A DNA stretch of 8,340 nucleotides from JAVBOV01 sp031550205 (GTDB taxonomy: Bacteria; Pseudomonadota; Alphaproteobacteria; RF32; CAG-239): positions 1 to 8,340 of the forward strand of contig JAVBOV010000068.1 in assembly GCA_031550205.1 (NCBI GenBank), written 5' to 3'. Numbering within the stretch: the first letter of the stretch is position 1; each line of letters opens with the position of its first letter. Under the pieces are notes generated by a model. That model had not been told where the DNA came from and ran no database searches. It was given only the letters and a program-made list of their open reading frames with translations. Positions 1 to 6,371 of the stretch are shown piece by piece. Both the position numbers and the translations under genes were made by a program.

Positions 1-426
1 TACGGCAGACTCATAAGCGTGACCGCCGGCCAAGAGTTCTTTAACCAGCTCTATCATCTCGGGGATAAATTCGGTGGCTTTGGGACGAAAGTTCGGTTCC
101 AAAACGTTAAGTTTGTTCATATCATCAATATACCACTGCAAGGTTTCTTTGGTAATGTCTGCAATGGGGCGCTTGGTTTCAGCGGCTTTTTTTAAAATCT
201 TGTCATCAACATCGGTAACATTGGAGACATAGGTCACATGTTCCGTGCCGTAAACGAGCCTTAAAAAACGATAAAAGACATCAAAGATTACGCAGGTTTT
301 GGCATTGCCTAAATGGGCGCGGTCATAAACCGTGGGACCGCAGACATACATGCGCACATTGTTCTTGTCTATGGGTTTGAATTCTTCTTTTTTTCTTTTT
401 ACGGTATTGTGAAAATATATTTTCAA
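1..426 (-). CDS. cysS: Cysteinyl-tRNA synthetase, N-terminal 142 residues (runs off the left edge)
   Basis: Class I aminoacyl-tRNA synthetase that activates cysteine with ATP and loads it onto tRNA-Cys in the cytoplasm. The visible part is the start of the Rossmann catalytic domain. It contains [18 protein letters not shown] at about residues 26-43. This includes the family's zinc-ligand Cys29 and the HIGH-type ATP motif, here HLGN (38-41). Further on it has SNVTDVDDK and a [18 protein letters not shown] stretch, all typical of CysS. The start is a TTG at 426-424. It gives the expected N-terminus ([15 protein letters not shown]) and no ATG exists before Met26, which is too late. GGAG lies just upstream. 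The TTG overlaps the TGA of the MlaC-like gene (ATTGA), so the two are probably translationally coupled and cotranscribed. The KMSKS motif and C-terminal part lie outside the window. Confidence 0.95.
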   Translation of the reverse strand, partial: MKIYFHNTVKRKKEEFKPIDKNNVRMYVCGPTVYDRAHLGNAKTCVIFDVFYRFLRLVYGTEHVTYVSNVTDVDDKILKKAAETKRPIADITKETLQWYIDDMNKLNVLEPNFRPKATEFIPEMIELVKELLAGGHAYESAV

Positions 427-1079
427 TTTGCCAGCTCCAGATTTTCTTGGTTTTGTTTTTCAGTTGAGACTATTGCGGTTTCAAAATCTTCCAGAAACCA
501 GCCCATGTCTTCATCCGCGTCCATTACCATTTGGTAAAAGCGGCTGCGGTACGATAATATTAAGCTGGCTTCAGCAAGTTTAATGTCGGTAATTTTAATC
601 CGGCTGCCGGTTTTATCAAGTCGAAAAGTGACCAAAATGTTATTATTGACACCTTCCTGGTTTGACGGCAGCTTAATGTTGACCACAACATTGGTATAAT
701 CTTTTTCTTCGGCAGCGCCGGCGACGTCAAATTTAATCTTGTTTTCAAACGAGAGTGGAAAGCTTTTATAAACTGCCAGAGCATAACGCTTGAACAAAGC
801 CTGATATTGTTTTTTTTGCTCAGAGGTCATTTGGCGCCAATATTTGCCGATGACAAATTTGGAGATGTAATCCAAATCAATGTAGTTCAAGAACATTTCA
901 TCTAAAACCTGATGTTTTTTGCTTATGTCTTTTTCTCCGAAAGCGTCTAAAATTTTGAGCCCCTTGTCCTGCACCCAGACTTTTGCCTCAGCCGCAGGCA
1001 CCGGCGCGGCATGAGCAGGCAGCGCGAAGAAAAACGCGGAGGTAAAAATGATAACTTTCAAAAAACTCTTAACTATCAT
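423..1079 (-). CDS. mlaC: MlaC/Ttg2D-family periplasmic phospholipid-binding protein
   Basis: This 218-residue protein has the MlaC (Ttg2D, toluene-tolerance) signature. A Sec signal peptide ends near ALPAHA at residue 24. An early helical part contains the block [36 protein letters not shown], the conserved A/V-L/I-G-x-YWR...Q...F region of the family. A beta-rich C-terminal half follows. MlaC shuttles phospholipids through the periplasm between an outer-membrane complex and the inner-membrane MlaFEDB ABC transporter. None of those partners is adjacent, so the exact role here is inferred from the family. The start ATG is preceded by AAGG about 9 nt upstream. The gene overlaps cysS by 4 bp at its end and appears to be first in that operon. 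An Mla-like hopanoid or lipid transport role is an alternative. Confidence 0.85.
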   Translation of the reverse strand: MIVKSFLKVIIFTSAFFFALPAHAAPVPAAEAKVWVQDKGLKILDAFGEKDISKKHQVLDEMFLNYIDLDYISKFVIGKYWRQMTSEQKKQYQALFKRYALAVYKSFPLSFENKIKFDVAGAAEEKDYTNVVVNIKLPSNQEGVNNNILVTFRLDKTGSRIKITDIKLAEASLILSYRSRFYQMVMDADEDMGWFLEDFETAIVSTEKQNQENLELAN

Positions 1080-1112
1080 AAAATTTTGCCTTATATTTCA
1101 TATATTGATGAG

Positions 1113-1120
1113 ATTATAAT
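1113..1120. promoter_or_regulatory. Candidate divergent promoter: self-complementary ATTATAAT with a -10 hexamer on each strand
   Basis: The 44-bp gap between the divergent MlaC-like and amino-acid-binding genes contains ATTATAAT, its own reverse complement. It therefore carries a consensus TATAAT on the plus strand (1115-1120) and on the minus strand (1118-1113). The minus-strand copy leaves a plausible leader of roughly 25 nt with an AAGG ribosome site before the ATG at 1079. The plus-strand copy lies only 3 nt before the ATG at 1124, so a start site 6-7 nt downstream would favour the in-frame ATG at 1136. I see no convincing -35 box on either strand, so this is an inference from the -10 element and the geometry. 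Confidence 0.4.
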
Positions 1121-1123
1121 AGA

Positions 1124-2149
1124 ATGGTTAAAAAAATGAAACTGAAATTTTTGCTGATTTTGTTTTTTACGGCAATTGCCGCAAACGCTATGGCCGATGA
1201 CGTCGGAATTCGCCAGATTGCAGCAAGGGGCAAGGTTTTGTGCGGCTCTGATCTTGAGTTTGAGAACTATGCTTATAAAGACAAAAACGGCAAATGGCAC
1301 GGAATGGACGCCGATTTGTGCAAGGCTTTTTCTTTTGCCATATTCGGCAAAGAAGACAATTTTGATTTGGTGAGCATGAACCCCTTAAGCGCCAAGCAAG
1401 ATTTGAAAGACGGTAAAATAGACATTATTTTAAGCGGAATGCCCTATTCCGCCTCTTTGGAAAGCGAAGGGAACATTGTTTCCGCCGGAGTTTTATATTA
1501 TCAGCGGCAGATGTTTTTGGCAAAAAAAATTGAGGGCGCGACTTCAATGGAAGCTTATAAGAACAGCAAAGTCTGCGTTGCAAACAACTCCGAAGAGCTT
1601 GCCAACTTGGAAGATTATAATCAAAGATATGCTCTGGGACTTAATTTTTTGTTCTTTCCCGATTTGCAAAAAAGCAAAGAGGCGTTTTTTCTGAAGCGGT
1701 GCGATTTGATTACGGGCAACGAAATTTTGCTGAAAGGAATTGTGGATAAGGGCATTTTAAAAGACAGGATTGAGGTTTTGCCGGAGGTGATTAACGTTAA
1801 CCCCATACACGCTTTGGCAGCCAAAAACAACCCGACACTGCAGGTGGCGGCCAAGTGGATTTTAAATGCTTTGGTGCTGGCTGAAAAAGAAGGAATTACC
1901 TCAAGCAATGTTGATATTTTTATGTTTGATGAAAGTCCTTCCACCAAAAATTTGCTGGGGCTTAACAAAAAATTATGGATGAAGTTTAATCTTCAGCCGG
2001 ACTGGGTTGTGAAATATGTTAAAACCAACGGCAACTTTGGGGAAATTTTTGATAAAAATCTTGGAGAGGCATCTAAGTTTAAATCGCCGCGCGACAAGGG
2101 TAATCTGATTAAAAACGGCGGACTGGTTGCTCCGGAATCTTTCTTATAA
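1124..2149 (+). CDS. AapJ-like periplasmic amino-acid-binding protein of an ABC transporter
   Basis: This 341-residue secreted protein belongs to the family 3 solute-binding proteins (SBP_bac_3), closest in pattern to AapJ, the general L-amino-acid-binding protein of alphaproteobacteria. A signal peptide (KKMKLKFLLILFFTAIA) ends at ANA or AMA, residues 22-24. The mature start RQIAARGKVLCGSD and the W-x-G-M-D-x-D-L-C block match the family. So do the four cysteines (40, 66, 151, 193) and the C-terminal NFGEIFDKNLGE...KNGGLVAPESF. The ligand-loop region reads LSGMPYSAS where AapJ usually has an LSRNTTWT-like sequence, so the ligand may differ. No permease or ATPase gene is adjacent, so it is an orphan component in this window. 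The start is uncertain: ATG 1124 has no clear ribosome site, and ATG 1136 (MKLKF) is a good alternative. Its stop overlaps the stop of the convergent esterase. Confidence 0.85.
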   Translation: MVKKMKLKFLLILFFTAIAANAMADDVGIRQIAARGKVLCGSDLEFENYAYKDKNGKWHGMDADLCKAFSFAIFGKEDNFDLVSMNPLSAKQDLKDGKIDIILSGMPYSASLESEGNIVSAGVLYYQRQMFLAKKIEGATSMEAYKNSKVCVANNSEELANLEDYNQRYALGLNFLFFPDLQKSKEAFFLKRCDLITGNEILLKGIVDKGILKDRIEVLPEVINVNPIHALAAKNNPTLQVAAKWILNALVLAEKEGITSSNVDIFMFDESPSTKNLLGLNKKLWMKFNLQPDWVVKYVKTNGNFGEIFDKNLGEASKFKSPRDKGNLIKNGGLVAPESFL

Positions 2150-2836
2150 TCTCTGTTTGATAAATTCTACGGCAGTGTCCACGCCCTGCTCGCTGATGCG
2201 GTGCTGGCCGCCGTTGATTATGGAAATTTGAGTTTTAACGCCGATATCTTTTAAGCACTGATTGGTGAAGTCAAGAGCGGAAAAACGAACCAGGTTGTCG
2301 TTGGTGCCGTGGATTAGGAGTGTGTCGGGCTTGCTTTGGTAGTGTTTCAGAACATAGGTATGCGGAGCAAGCATGCCGCTGAAACTTATGCAGCCGGCAA
2401 TTTTTTCAGGCAGCATCAGGCTTTCATAAAGAGCCAAGGTGGCGCCTTGAGAAAAACCGCACAAAAACAAGCCCGAATAACCAAGTTCGTATTGGCTGAG
2501 AACGTCTTCAATATAAGAACTTAAGTAAGCCTCAGCTTCTATCAGCCCCGGTTTCATTTTATCATAAATGGCGATGCATTCTTCCAGAGAAGGGACGGTT
2601 TTTCTATCGTCATTGGGGTCAAAACGGTGCATGGAATACCACTGGCGTTTTTTCTCGTGAATTTCACAGATGTACGGAGCCTCGGGAATGTGGATGGCAA
2701 CATTATCCAGATTATCAACAAGATTATGAAGATAAGATTCTGCCGAAACCGCATTGTCAATATAACCATGAAGAAAGATTATCAGCTTCTTCGGGTATCC
2801 TTTAACATGAACAATTTCTTCTCTGATTTCAGACAT
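2144..2836 (-). CDS. Carboxylesterase/phospholipase-type alpha/beta hydrolase (Abhydrolase_2, YpfH-like)
   Basis: This 230-residue cytoplasmic serine hydrolase has the full catalytic set. The nucleophile elbow is GFSQG (Ser129), the acid is Asp180 in HGTNDNLV and the base is His212 in GGQHRI. The oxyanion-side motif LHGYIDN is near residue 22, and the QWY at 65-67 is typical of the YpfH/carboxylesterase 2 group. It should cleave short acyl esters or lysophospholipids; the natural substrate cannot be told from sequence. I chose ATG 2836 because AGGAG (2841-2845) sits 4 nt upstream. An in-frame ATG at 2872 would add 12 unlike-family residues. No signal peptide is visible. It is convergent with the amino-acid-binding gene, sharing 6 bp at the stops, and transcribed in the same direction as the phage block to its right. 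Confidence 0.88.
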   Translation of the reverse strand: MSEIREEIVHVKGYPKKLIIFLHGYIDNAVSAESYLHNLVDNLDNVAIHIPEAPYICEIHEKKRQWYSMHRFDPNDDRKTVPSLEECIAIYDKMKPGLIEAEAYLSSYIEDVLSQYELGYSGLFLCGFSQGATLALYESLMLPEKIAGCISFSGMLAPHTYVLKHYQSKPDTLLIHGTNDNLVRFSALDFTNQCLKDIGVKTQISIINGGQHRISEQGVDTAVEFIKQRL

Positions 2837-2921
2837 TTCGCTCCTGCTTGATTGCTGCGCGCAAAATAGCATATATTAGTTTAATTTTAGTTAAGAAAAA
2901 TAATTTTAATAAGGCTTGCAA

Positions 2922-2953
2922 CCCCCTCTAACTCCCCCTTTTAAGGGGGAGAA
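2922..2953. repeat. Palindromic intergenic repeat, copy 1
   Basis: A pyrimidine-rich arm CCCCCTCTAA is followed by a 9-bp perfect stem CTCCCCCTT / AAGGGGGAG with a TT centre (hairpin 2932-2951). A second copy in the same orientation lies at 7421-7452 and differs at only about four of 32 positions. The copy sits between the last phage gene and the esterase. It has no T-run directly after the stem on the minus strand, so it is not a typical terminator, though the hairpin could still protect a 3' end. C-rich palindromes of this form are common as interspersed repeats in bacterial genomes. Confidence 0.75.
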
Positions 2954-2974
2954 AAAGGAGGCTGTTTTTTATTT

Positions 2975-3166
2975 TTAAACCTTGGGATATTTTTCTTTAA
3001 TATCCTGCCATTTTTCAATGATATCTATCAGTTCATATGGAAGTTCATTCCCGTCCTGCAAAACCATATCAAATGCTTTTAAAACGGCATCCAACTGGTC
3101 GCCGACGGCAAGATTTTTTTCATATGCTCTTTTTCTTTTTTCCCGATAACTTAGTTTTTTTGGCAT
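2975..3166 (-). CDS. Small basic phage protein of unknown function (63 residues)
   Basis: Not a family I can name. The N-terminus is strongly basic (MPKKLSYREKRKRAYEK) and is followed by two predicted helices (DQLDAVLKAFDMVL and ELIDIIEKWQDIKEKYP). Short proteins with the same layout, a basic YREKR start and an IKxxYP end, are found near tail genes of related prophages, from memory. The start ATG 3166 is preferred because GGAG (3173-3176) lies 6 nt upstream. The alternative ATG at 3178 would share one base with the upstream stop (TAATG) but has no ribosome site. It is the last gene of the phage block in this window. Confidence 0.7.
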   Translation of the reverse strand: MPKKLSYREKRKRAYEKNLAVGDQLDAVLKAFDMVLQDGNELPYELIDIIEKWQDIKEKYPKV

Positions 3167-3177
3167 TTTTATCTCCA

Positions 3178-3564
3178 TTACATAATTTGTTTAGAATCGT
3201 TAAACATGCCGGCTCCGGCTGAGGCGCCTTTGGCTCCGGCATTGATTAAAGCTAACCGTTTTTTGGCTTTAATATCTTTAATGCGGGAACGGTAGCCCTG
3301 ATTATCAAGTTCAAGATTGGTTTGAAAGTTGTCTATTTCTCTTTTTTGAACCGCCAACGCCGAGCTGCTTGAGCTCATGCCGAGAGCTCCGAGCTTTGCC
3401 CGACGCGCCGCCAGCTGCTCTTCAAGCAAATTCTTTTTCTGCAAAAAATTGCCCTGCTGCTGACGGCTGATTTCCTTCATATTGCGGTTGGATTGTTTTT
3501 GCTCTTCAATAAGATTATAAGCACTGATGCCGGCCTGAGCGGCCGGAGCTGCTATTCCTCCCAT
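3178..3564 (-). CDS. Small internal/core virion protein, T7 gp14-like by position
   Basis: This 128-residue protein starts with a Gly/Ala-rich segment (MGGIAAPAAQAGISAYNLI). A long Gln/Lys/Arg-rich helix, likely coiled coil (about residues 20-60: EEQKQSNRNMKEISRQQQ), leads to a serine run (SSSSS). A second helix follows, and the Ala/Gly-rich end reads LINAGAKGASAGAGMF. An amphipathic start, a central coiled coil and a Gly/Ala-rich end are usual for the small ejected core proteins of podoviruses (T7 gp14), and gp14 follows gp12 in T7. The assignment rests on position and composition, not on a family motif. The ribosome site AAGGAG overlaps the stop of the upstream nozzle gene (TAAGGAG), which suggests tight coupling. 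T7 gp14 is longer, at roughly 200 residues. Confidence 0.55.
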   Translation of the reverse strand: MGGIAAPAAQAGISAYNLIEEQKQSNRNMKEISRQQQGNFLQKKNLLEEQLAARRAKLGALGMSSSSSALAVQKREIDNFQTNLELDNQGYRSRIKDIKAKKRLALINAGAKGASAGAGMFNDSKQIM

Positions 3565-3575
3565 TTGTTTTCTCC

Positions 3576-5480
3576 TTAATTTTTAAGTTTAATTTCGTTT
3601 ACAACAGATAAAAGCGTGAACGGCAAAGGTTCATTGCTTTGAATGCTCCACATGGGAACATTCATATCGCGTATCCACCCCAAAGATCTTAGCCTGATAT
3701 CTCCAGAATATCTGACGGGGGCGGAATCCAAGACCTTTTCATCTGACATGCGGCGCAGCGGAACGTCAAAATAACCGTTGCCGATGTCTACTCTGAAAGA
3801 ACCGGTATCAATGATTCTGAAAATGCTTGATATGACCCGGAAAGCTTTGGGAGGATAAGGTTTTGCAGAATCCACCATATAGGGCAGCGGCTCTATGCGG
3901 TGAGAATACGGGTAGCCGACTTTGATGTTTTTTGCCTCATCAAGAAGTGTTATTCTGCCGTTGATAACTTCATGAAGTCCGGCATTAAAACCGTCGGCAA
4001 CAACCATAACTTCTCCTCCTTCAAACAAGTCTAGACCGTCAAAAATTTTTGCAGGAGCGTCTTTGTTAAATTCAAGGGCGCAGTCTACGTAAAAATCTTC
4101 ATCCAGAACTTCAATGAAATATCGGTTATTGCGGCAGATGCAGAAATAAACATTATCTCCGCTGATGCAGCCGGAGATAAATTTTCCTTTGGTGTTTATC
4201 TTGCTCCAGGCGGTTACCTGTTCCGTGCGATAAGAGGTTATGCAGGCAATGTCTCCTTCCTCCAGAACCATATATAAAACATTTTCAGAAGCGCTGAAGC
4301 AGGCATCTTGAGGCTTGCTGATTATGCCCTGAGCCAAAAGAGTTAAATCTGTTGACTGATATGCCTGTTCGGTATCAGTGTATAAAAGCTCGCGAAGCTG
4401 TTTGCCGTTATGCGAAACAAACACCGTTGCGCCGTCTATTTGCTGCGGAATAATCAGATTTTTGGTATAACTGCCGATATTGGTTTGGCGGGTTATCTGG
4501 ATGCTGGCCGGAGCCAGCGGTTCACCGGTTACCATCCATTCGGCTCCGGTGGTGAAGACCAAAAGATGACGGCTGGAAACAACCGCCGTGATGGCATTGA
4601 CCTGGTCGGAGAGAATGGCAAAGTCGATGGAATCGTCATCCAGACCCTTGCCGACATCAAAGTTGAACAAGTCTGAAGATTTGGAAAGCCACAAACGGTT
4701 GGGCAGCGTTTTTGACCCGCCGATAACCATGCGGTCTTGGTGAAAAGTTACCGAACGCGGCCAGCCCCGATATTCCGTGAACACTTCCTCCTCCCAGTCG
4801 GAGGTGGTGACTATGGAGTCAGGAAGCTTTAGGCCGTCGAGATAAATTTCTCTCGGGCTGCAAATTTCTCTTACTCTTAAGCAGCCGTTGTGCACTTTTA
4901 TTAAGGTGCCGAGATAACCCGCATGAAAAATATCTTGGTCGGCAACAAAGCGGTAATTATGTGTGGAAGGACGATAGATTACCACCTCAACGTTTTTTTG
5001 ATAAAAGTTGAAATAAGGGCAATAAACCATTCCCTCTTCCTCATGAAATTTCCAATCTTCAATTATCCATTCTTCGTCTGAAATGCGGCTCAGCTTTTTG
5101 GGCTTTAAATCAGGATGAACGACAAGCAAAGTATCGGCGCTTTGCGTAAAATTGAGTTCAAAAAGATATTTTTCCGCCCACGGGGTTTCTATGGTTGCAA
5201 CGCACTCCCCGTTTTTATAGGCTTTTAATCCGCAGTCATAAAGCGCCAGAATGTAAGTTTCTTCCGTGTTAAACTCGAAAGAAATGAGTCTGGTTTTTGC
5301 CGGCAGGGAATCCAAAAATTTAAGACCTTTGCGTCTGGATAATCCTCCGGTGGGGTGGATTGTTACATTTTCAAGAGCCTTGGCGCCGTTTTCAAAAATG
5401 CTCAGATCCGCACGGCCGAAGATTTTTTCAGAGACCTGTCCGGCCGTGAAATTGGTTTTTATACAAAGCTGCTCGCTCAT
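3576..5480 (-). CDS. Tail tubular protein B, T7 gp12-like tail nozzle
   Basis: This 634-residue protein matches the nozzle component of short podovirus tails. The N-terminus (TNFTAGQVSEKIFGRADLSIFENGAKALENVTIHPTGGLSRRKGLKFL) is characteristic: it has FTAGxxSxxxxGRxDLxxYxxGxxxxxNxxxxPxGGxxRRPG in essence. Further on are WPRSVTFHQDRMVIGGS and NRLWLSKSSDLFNF near residues 240-275, also typical. A beta-propeller-like repeat region follows. Six copies would form the distal tail nozzle below the gp11-like ring. The ATG overlaps the gp11-like TGA (ATGA), with GGAGG at 5488-5492, so the two tail proteins are translationally coupled. It is shorter than T7 gp12 (about 790 residues). The frame is intact throughout. 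Confidence 0.88.
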   Translation of the reverse strand: MSEQLCIKTNFTAGQVSEKIFGRADLSIFENGAKALENVTIHPTGGLSRRKGLKFLDSLPAKTRLISFEFNTEETYILALYDCGLKAYKNGECVATIETPWAEKYLFELNFTQSADTLLVVHPDLKPKKLSRISDEEWIIEDWKFHEEEGMVYCPYFNFYQKNVEVVIYRPSTHNYRFVADQDIFHAGYLGTLIKVHNGCLRVREICSPREIYLDGLKLPDSIVTTSDWEEEVFTEYRGWPRSVTFHQDRMVIGGSKTLPNRLWLSKSSDLFNFDVGKGLDDDSIDFAILSDQVNAITAVVSSRHLLVFTTGAEWMVTGEPLAPASIQITRQTNIGSYTKNLIIPQQIDGATVFVSHNGKQLRELLYTDTEQAYQSTDLTLLAQGIISKPQDACFSASENVLYMVLEEGDIACITSYRTEQVTAWSKINTKGKFISGCISGDNVYFCICRNNRYFIEVLDEDFYVDCALEFNKDAPAKIFDGLDLFEGGEVMVVADGFNAGLHEVINGRITLLDEAKNIKVGYPYSHRIEPLPYMVDSAKPYPPKAFRVISSIFRIIDTGSFRVDIGNGYFDVPLRRMSDEKVLDSAPVRYSGDIRLRSLGWIRDMNVPMWSIQSNEPLPFTLLSVVNEIKLKN

Positions 5481-6046
5481 TTTCTGACCTCCGTTAAAAC
5501 AAAGTCTGAAAAGCCTTTGGGCGTTGCCTGCTGAGAATCAATTAATCTGGCTTTGGCGGTTAAGTCTTCTGCATATCTTTGCAGAACTTCCGCACGAGAA
5601 GAGCTTTCAGTTAAGGGAAGGCAAAGCTCAGAGGCAAGTTTGGCCACCAGGCATTCAATGAAAAATGCCGGGAAAGTGCTTTCATGCGCTCTGAAAATGT
5701 AGGTTAAGTTGACCTCGGATAAGTCCGTGTGCAGTTCTTTTTCATAGATGCGGTATCTCATGCCGCTGCCTTTGCCGCCGCTTCCGGCAGAAACAACACG
5801 CAGAAAGTCATTGGGCAAAAGATATGAGTTTTGGTAATCGGCCAAGGGGTTCTCCGCCAGTTTGACCAATCTTTTTTGCGCTGTGGCAAAGCTCCACGGA
5901 TATGACGATAAGAGGCTGTCGCGCACCAGCGGATATAAAGCGCTGACCGCCTCTGATTCCGCTGTGCCCTCTGCAAAAGAGGTGATGCTGTCCGCACCCA
6001 ATTTTAGCAAAGCCTGCGAGCATATGCTGATGTCGGTGTAAGTCAT
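5477..6046 (-). CDS. Tail tubular protein A, T7 gp11-like gatekeeper/adaptor
   Basis: This 189-residue protein is close to the length of T7 gp11 (196). It shows the family pattern. An N-terminal helix has the SICSQALLKLGADSITSF motif. Then come AESEAVSALYPLVRDSLLSSYPWSFA, corresponding to the conserved R...L...PWxFA segment, and LPNDFLRVVS. A helical end reads FIECLVAKLASELCLPLTESSSRAEVLQRYAEDL. Twelve copies are expected to form the ring between portal and nozzle. The ribosome site AAAGGAAAA lies just before the ATG. An intrinsic terminator stem ends about 14-19 nt upstream of the start codon, leaving no room for a promoter. Expression must therefore come from readthrough of the capsid transcript. 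It overlaps the nozzle gene by 4 bp. Confidence 0.85.
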   Translation of the reverse strand: MTYTDISICSQALLKLGADSITSFAEGTAESEAVSALYPLVRDSLLSSYPWSFATAQKRLVKLAENPLADYQNSYLLPNDFLRVVSAGSGGKGSGMRYRIYEKELHTDLSEVNLTYIFRAHESTFPAFFIECLVAKLASELCLPLTESSSRAEVLQRYAEDLTAKARLIDSQQATPKGFSDFVLTEVRK

Positions 6047-6059
6047 TTGGTTTTCCTTT

Positions 6060-6091
6060 AAAAAAGACGGCAGGCTGAAAGCCTGCCGTCT
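6060..6091 (-). terminator. Intrinsic terminator between capsid segment and tail genes
   Basis: On the minus strand an 11-bp perfect stem (AGACGGCAGGC / GCCTGCCGTCT, 6065-6075 with 6081-6091) encloses a 5-nt loop and runs directly into six T (6065-6060). This is a textbook rho-independent terminator for transcripts coming from the capsid side. It lies 11 nt after the stop of the 81-residue gene and about 13 nt before the start codon of the gp11-like gene, in the middle of an otherwise cotranscribed module. The location equals that of T-phi in T7, downstream of gene 10 and upstream of gene 11. Confidence 0.9.
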
Positions 6092-6102
6092 GTTGCGGTT
6101 TA

Positions 6103-6348
6103 TTATGCGGTTAAGCCGACAACGGTTACTACGCCGTTTTCAATTTTAGTTACAACTAAAATTGAGCCTGCAACCGAAGCGCCCATTCCTGAGGATATCA
6201 TAATCATATCTCCCGCTCTTGCAAACTGGGCCGTTTCGTTAAAATATCCGGCAGCTTTAACTGCAGTCAGGAGATCGGATGTTGTGTAGCTCCACATGGT
6301 GAAGCCGTTGGCATATGCCATTACACTAAAGTTTTTGCTGTTAAACAT
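6103..6348 (-). CDS. 81-residue phage protein behind the capsid gene, possible head-decoration protein
   Basis: I do not recognise a named family. The sequence has an aromatic N-terminus (SVMAYANGFTMWSYTTSD). A helix follows (LLTAVKAAGYFNETAQF), then a short beta-rich domain reading RAGDMIMISSG...GSILVVTKIENGVVTVVGLTA. The pattern of GYF, then GDxIxV, then a terminal beta-hairpin resembles small virion surface proteins encoded directly after capsid genes in alphaproteobacterial prophages. A decoration or head-fibre role is an inference from position and fold. ATG 6348 is chosen because AAGGA (6357-6361) lies 8 nt upstream. The longer frame from 6393 would overlap the capsid end and add a non-conserved basic stretch. 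It is 23 bp downstream of the capsid stop and precedes a terminator. Confidence 0.7.
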   Translation of the reverse strand: MFNSKNFSVMAYANGFTMWSYTTSDLLTAVKAAGYFNETAQFARAGDMIMISSGMGASVAGSILVVTKIENGVVTVVGLTA

Positions 6349-6371
6349 TGTTGTTTTCCTTTTTAAAAAAA

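Noticed and set aside
1621..1968. 115-codon open frame on the minus strand
   Set aside because: It is antisense to the amino-acid-binding gene, whose protein matches a known family along its whole length. The antisense product shows no recognisable motif and no ribosome site.
2932..2960. Hairpin after the last phage gene as an intrinsic terminator
   Set aside because: The stem is strong, but no T-run follows it on the minus strand, and an almost identical hairpin occurs inside the operon. It is better explained as a dispersed repeat.
4410..4676. 88-codon plus-strand frame inside the nozzle gene
   Set aside because: Shadow of the tail tubular B coding sequence; its translation shows no family-like pattern and everything around it is coded on the minus strand.
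5758..6023. Two further minus-strand frames overlapping the tail tubular A gene
   Set aside because: They are alternative frames of the same DNA; only the 189-residue frame matches the gp11 family and has a proper ribosome site.
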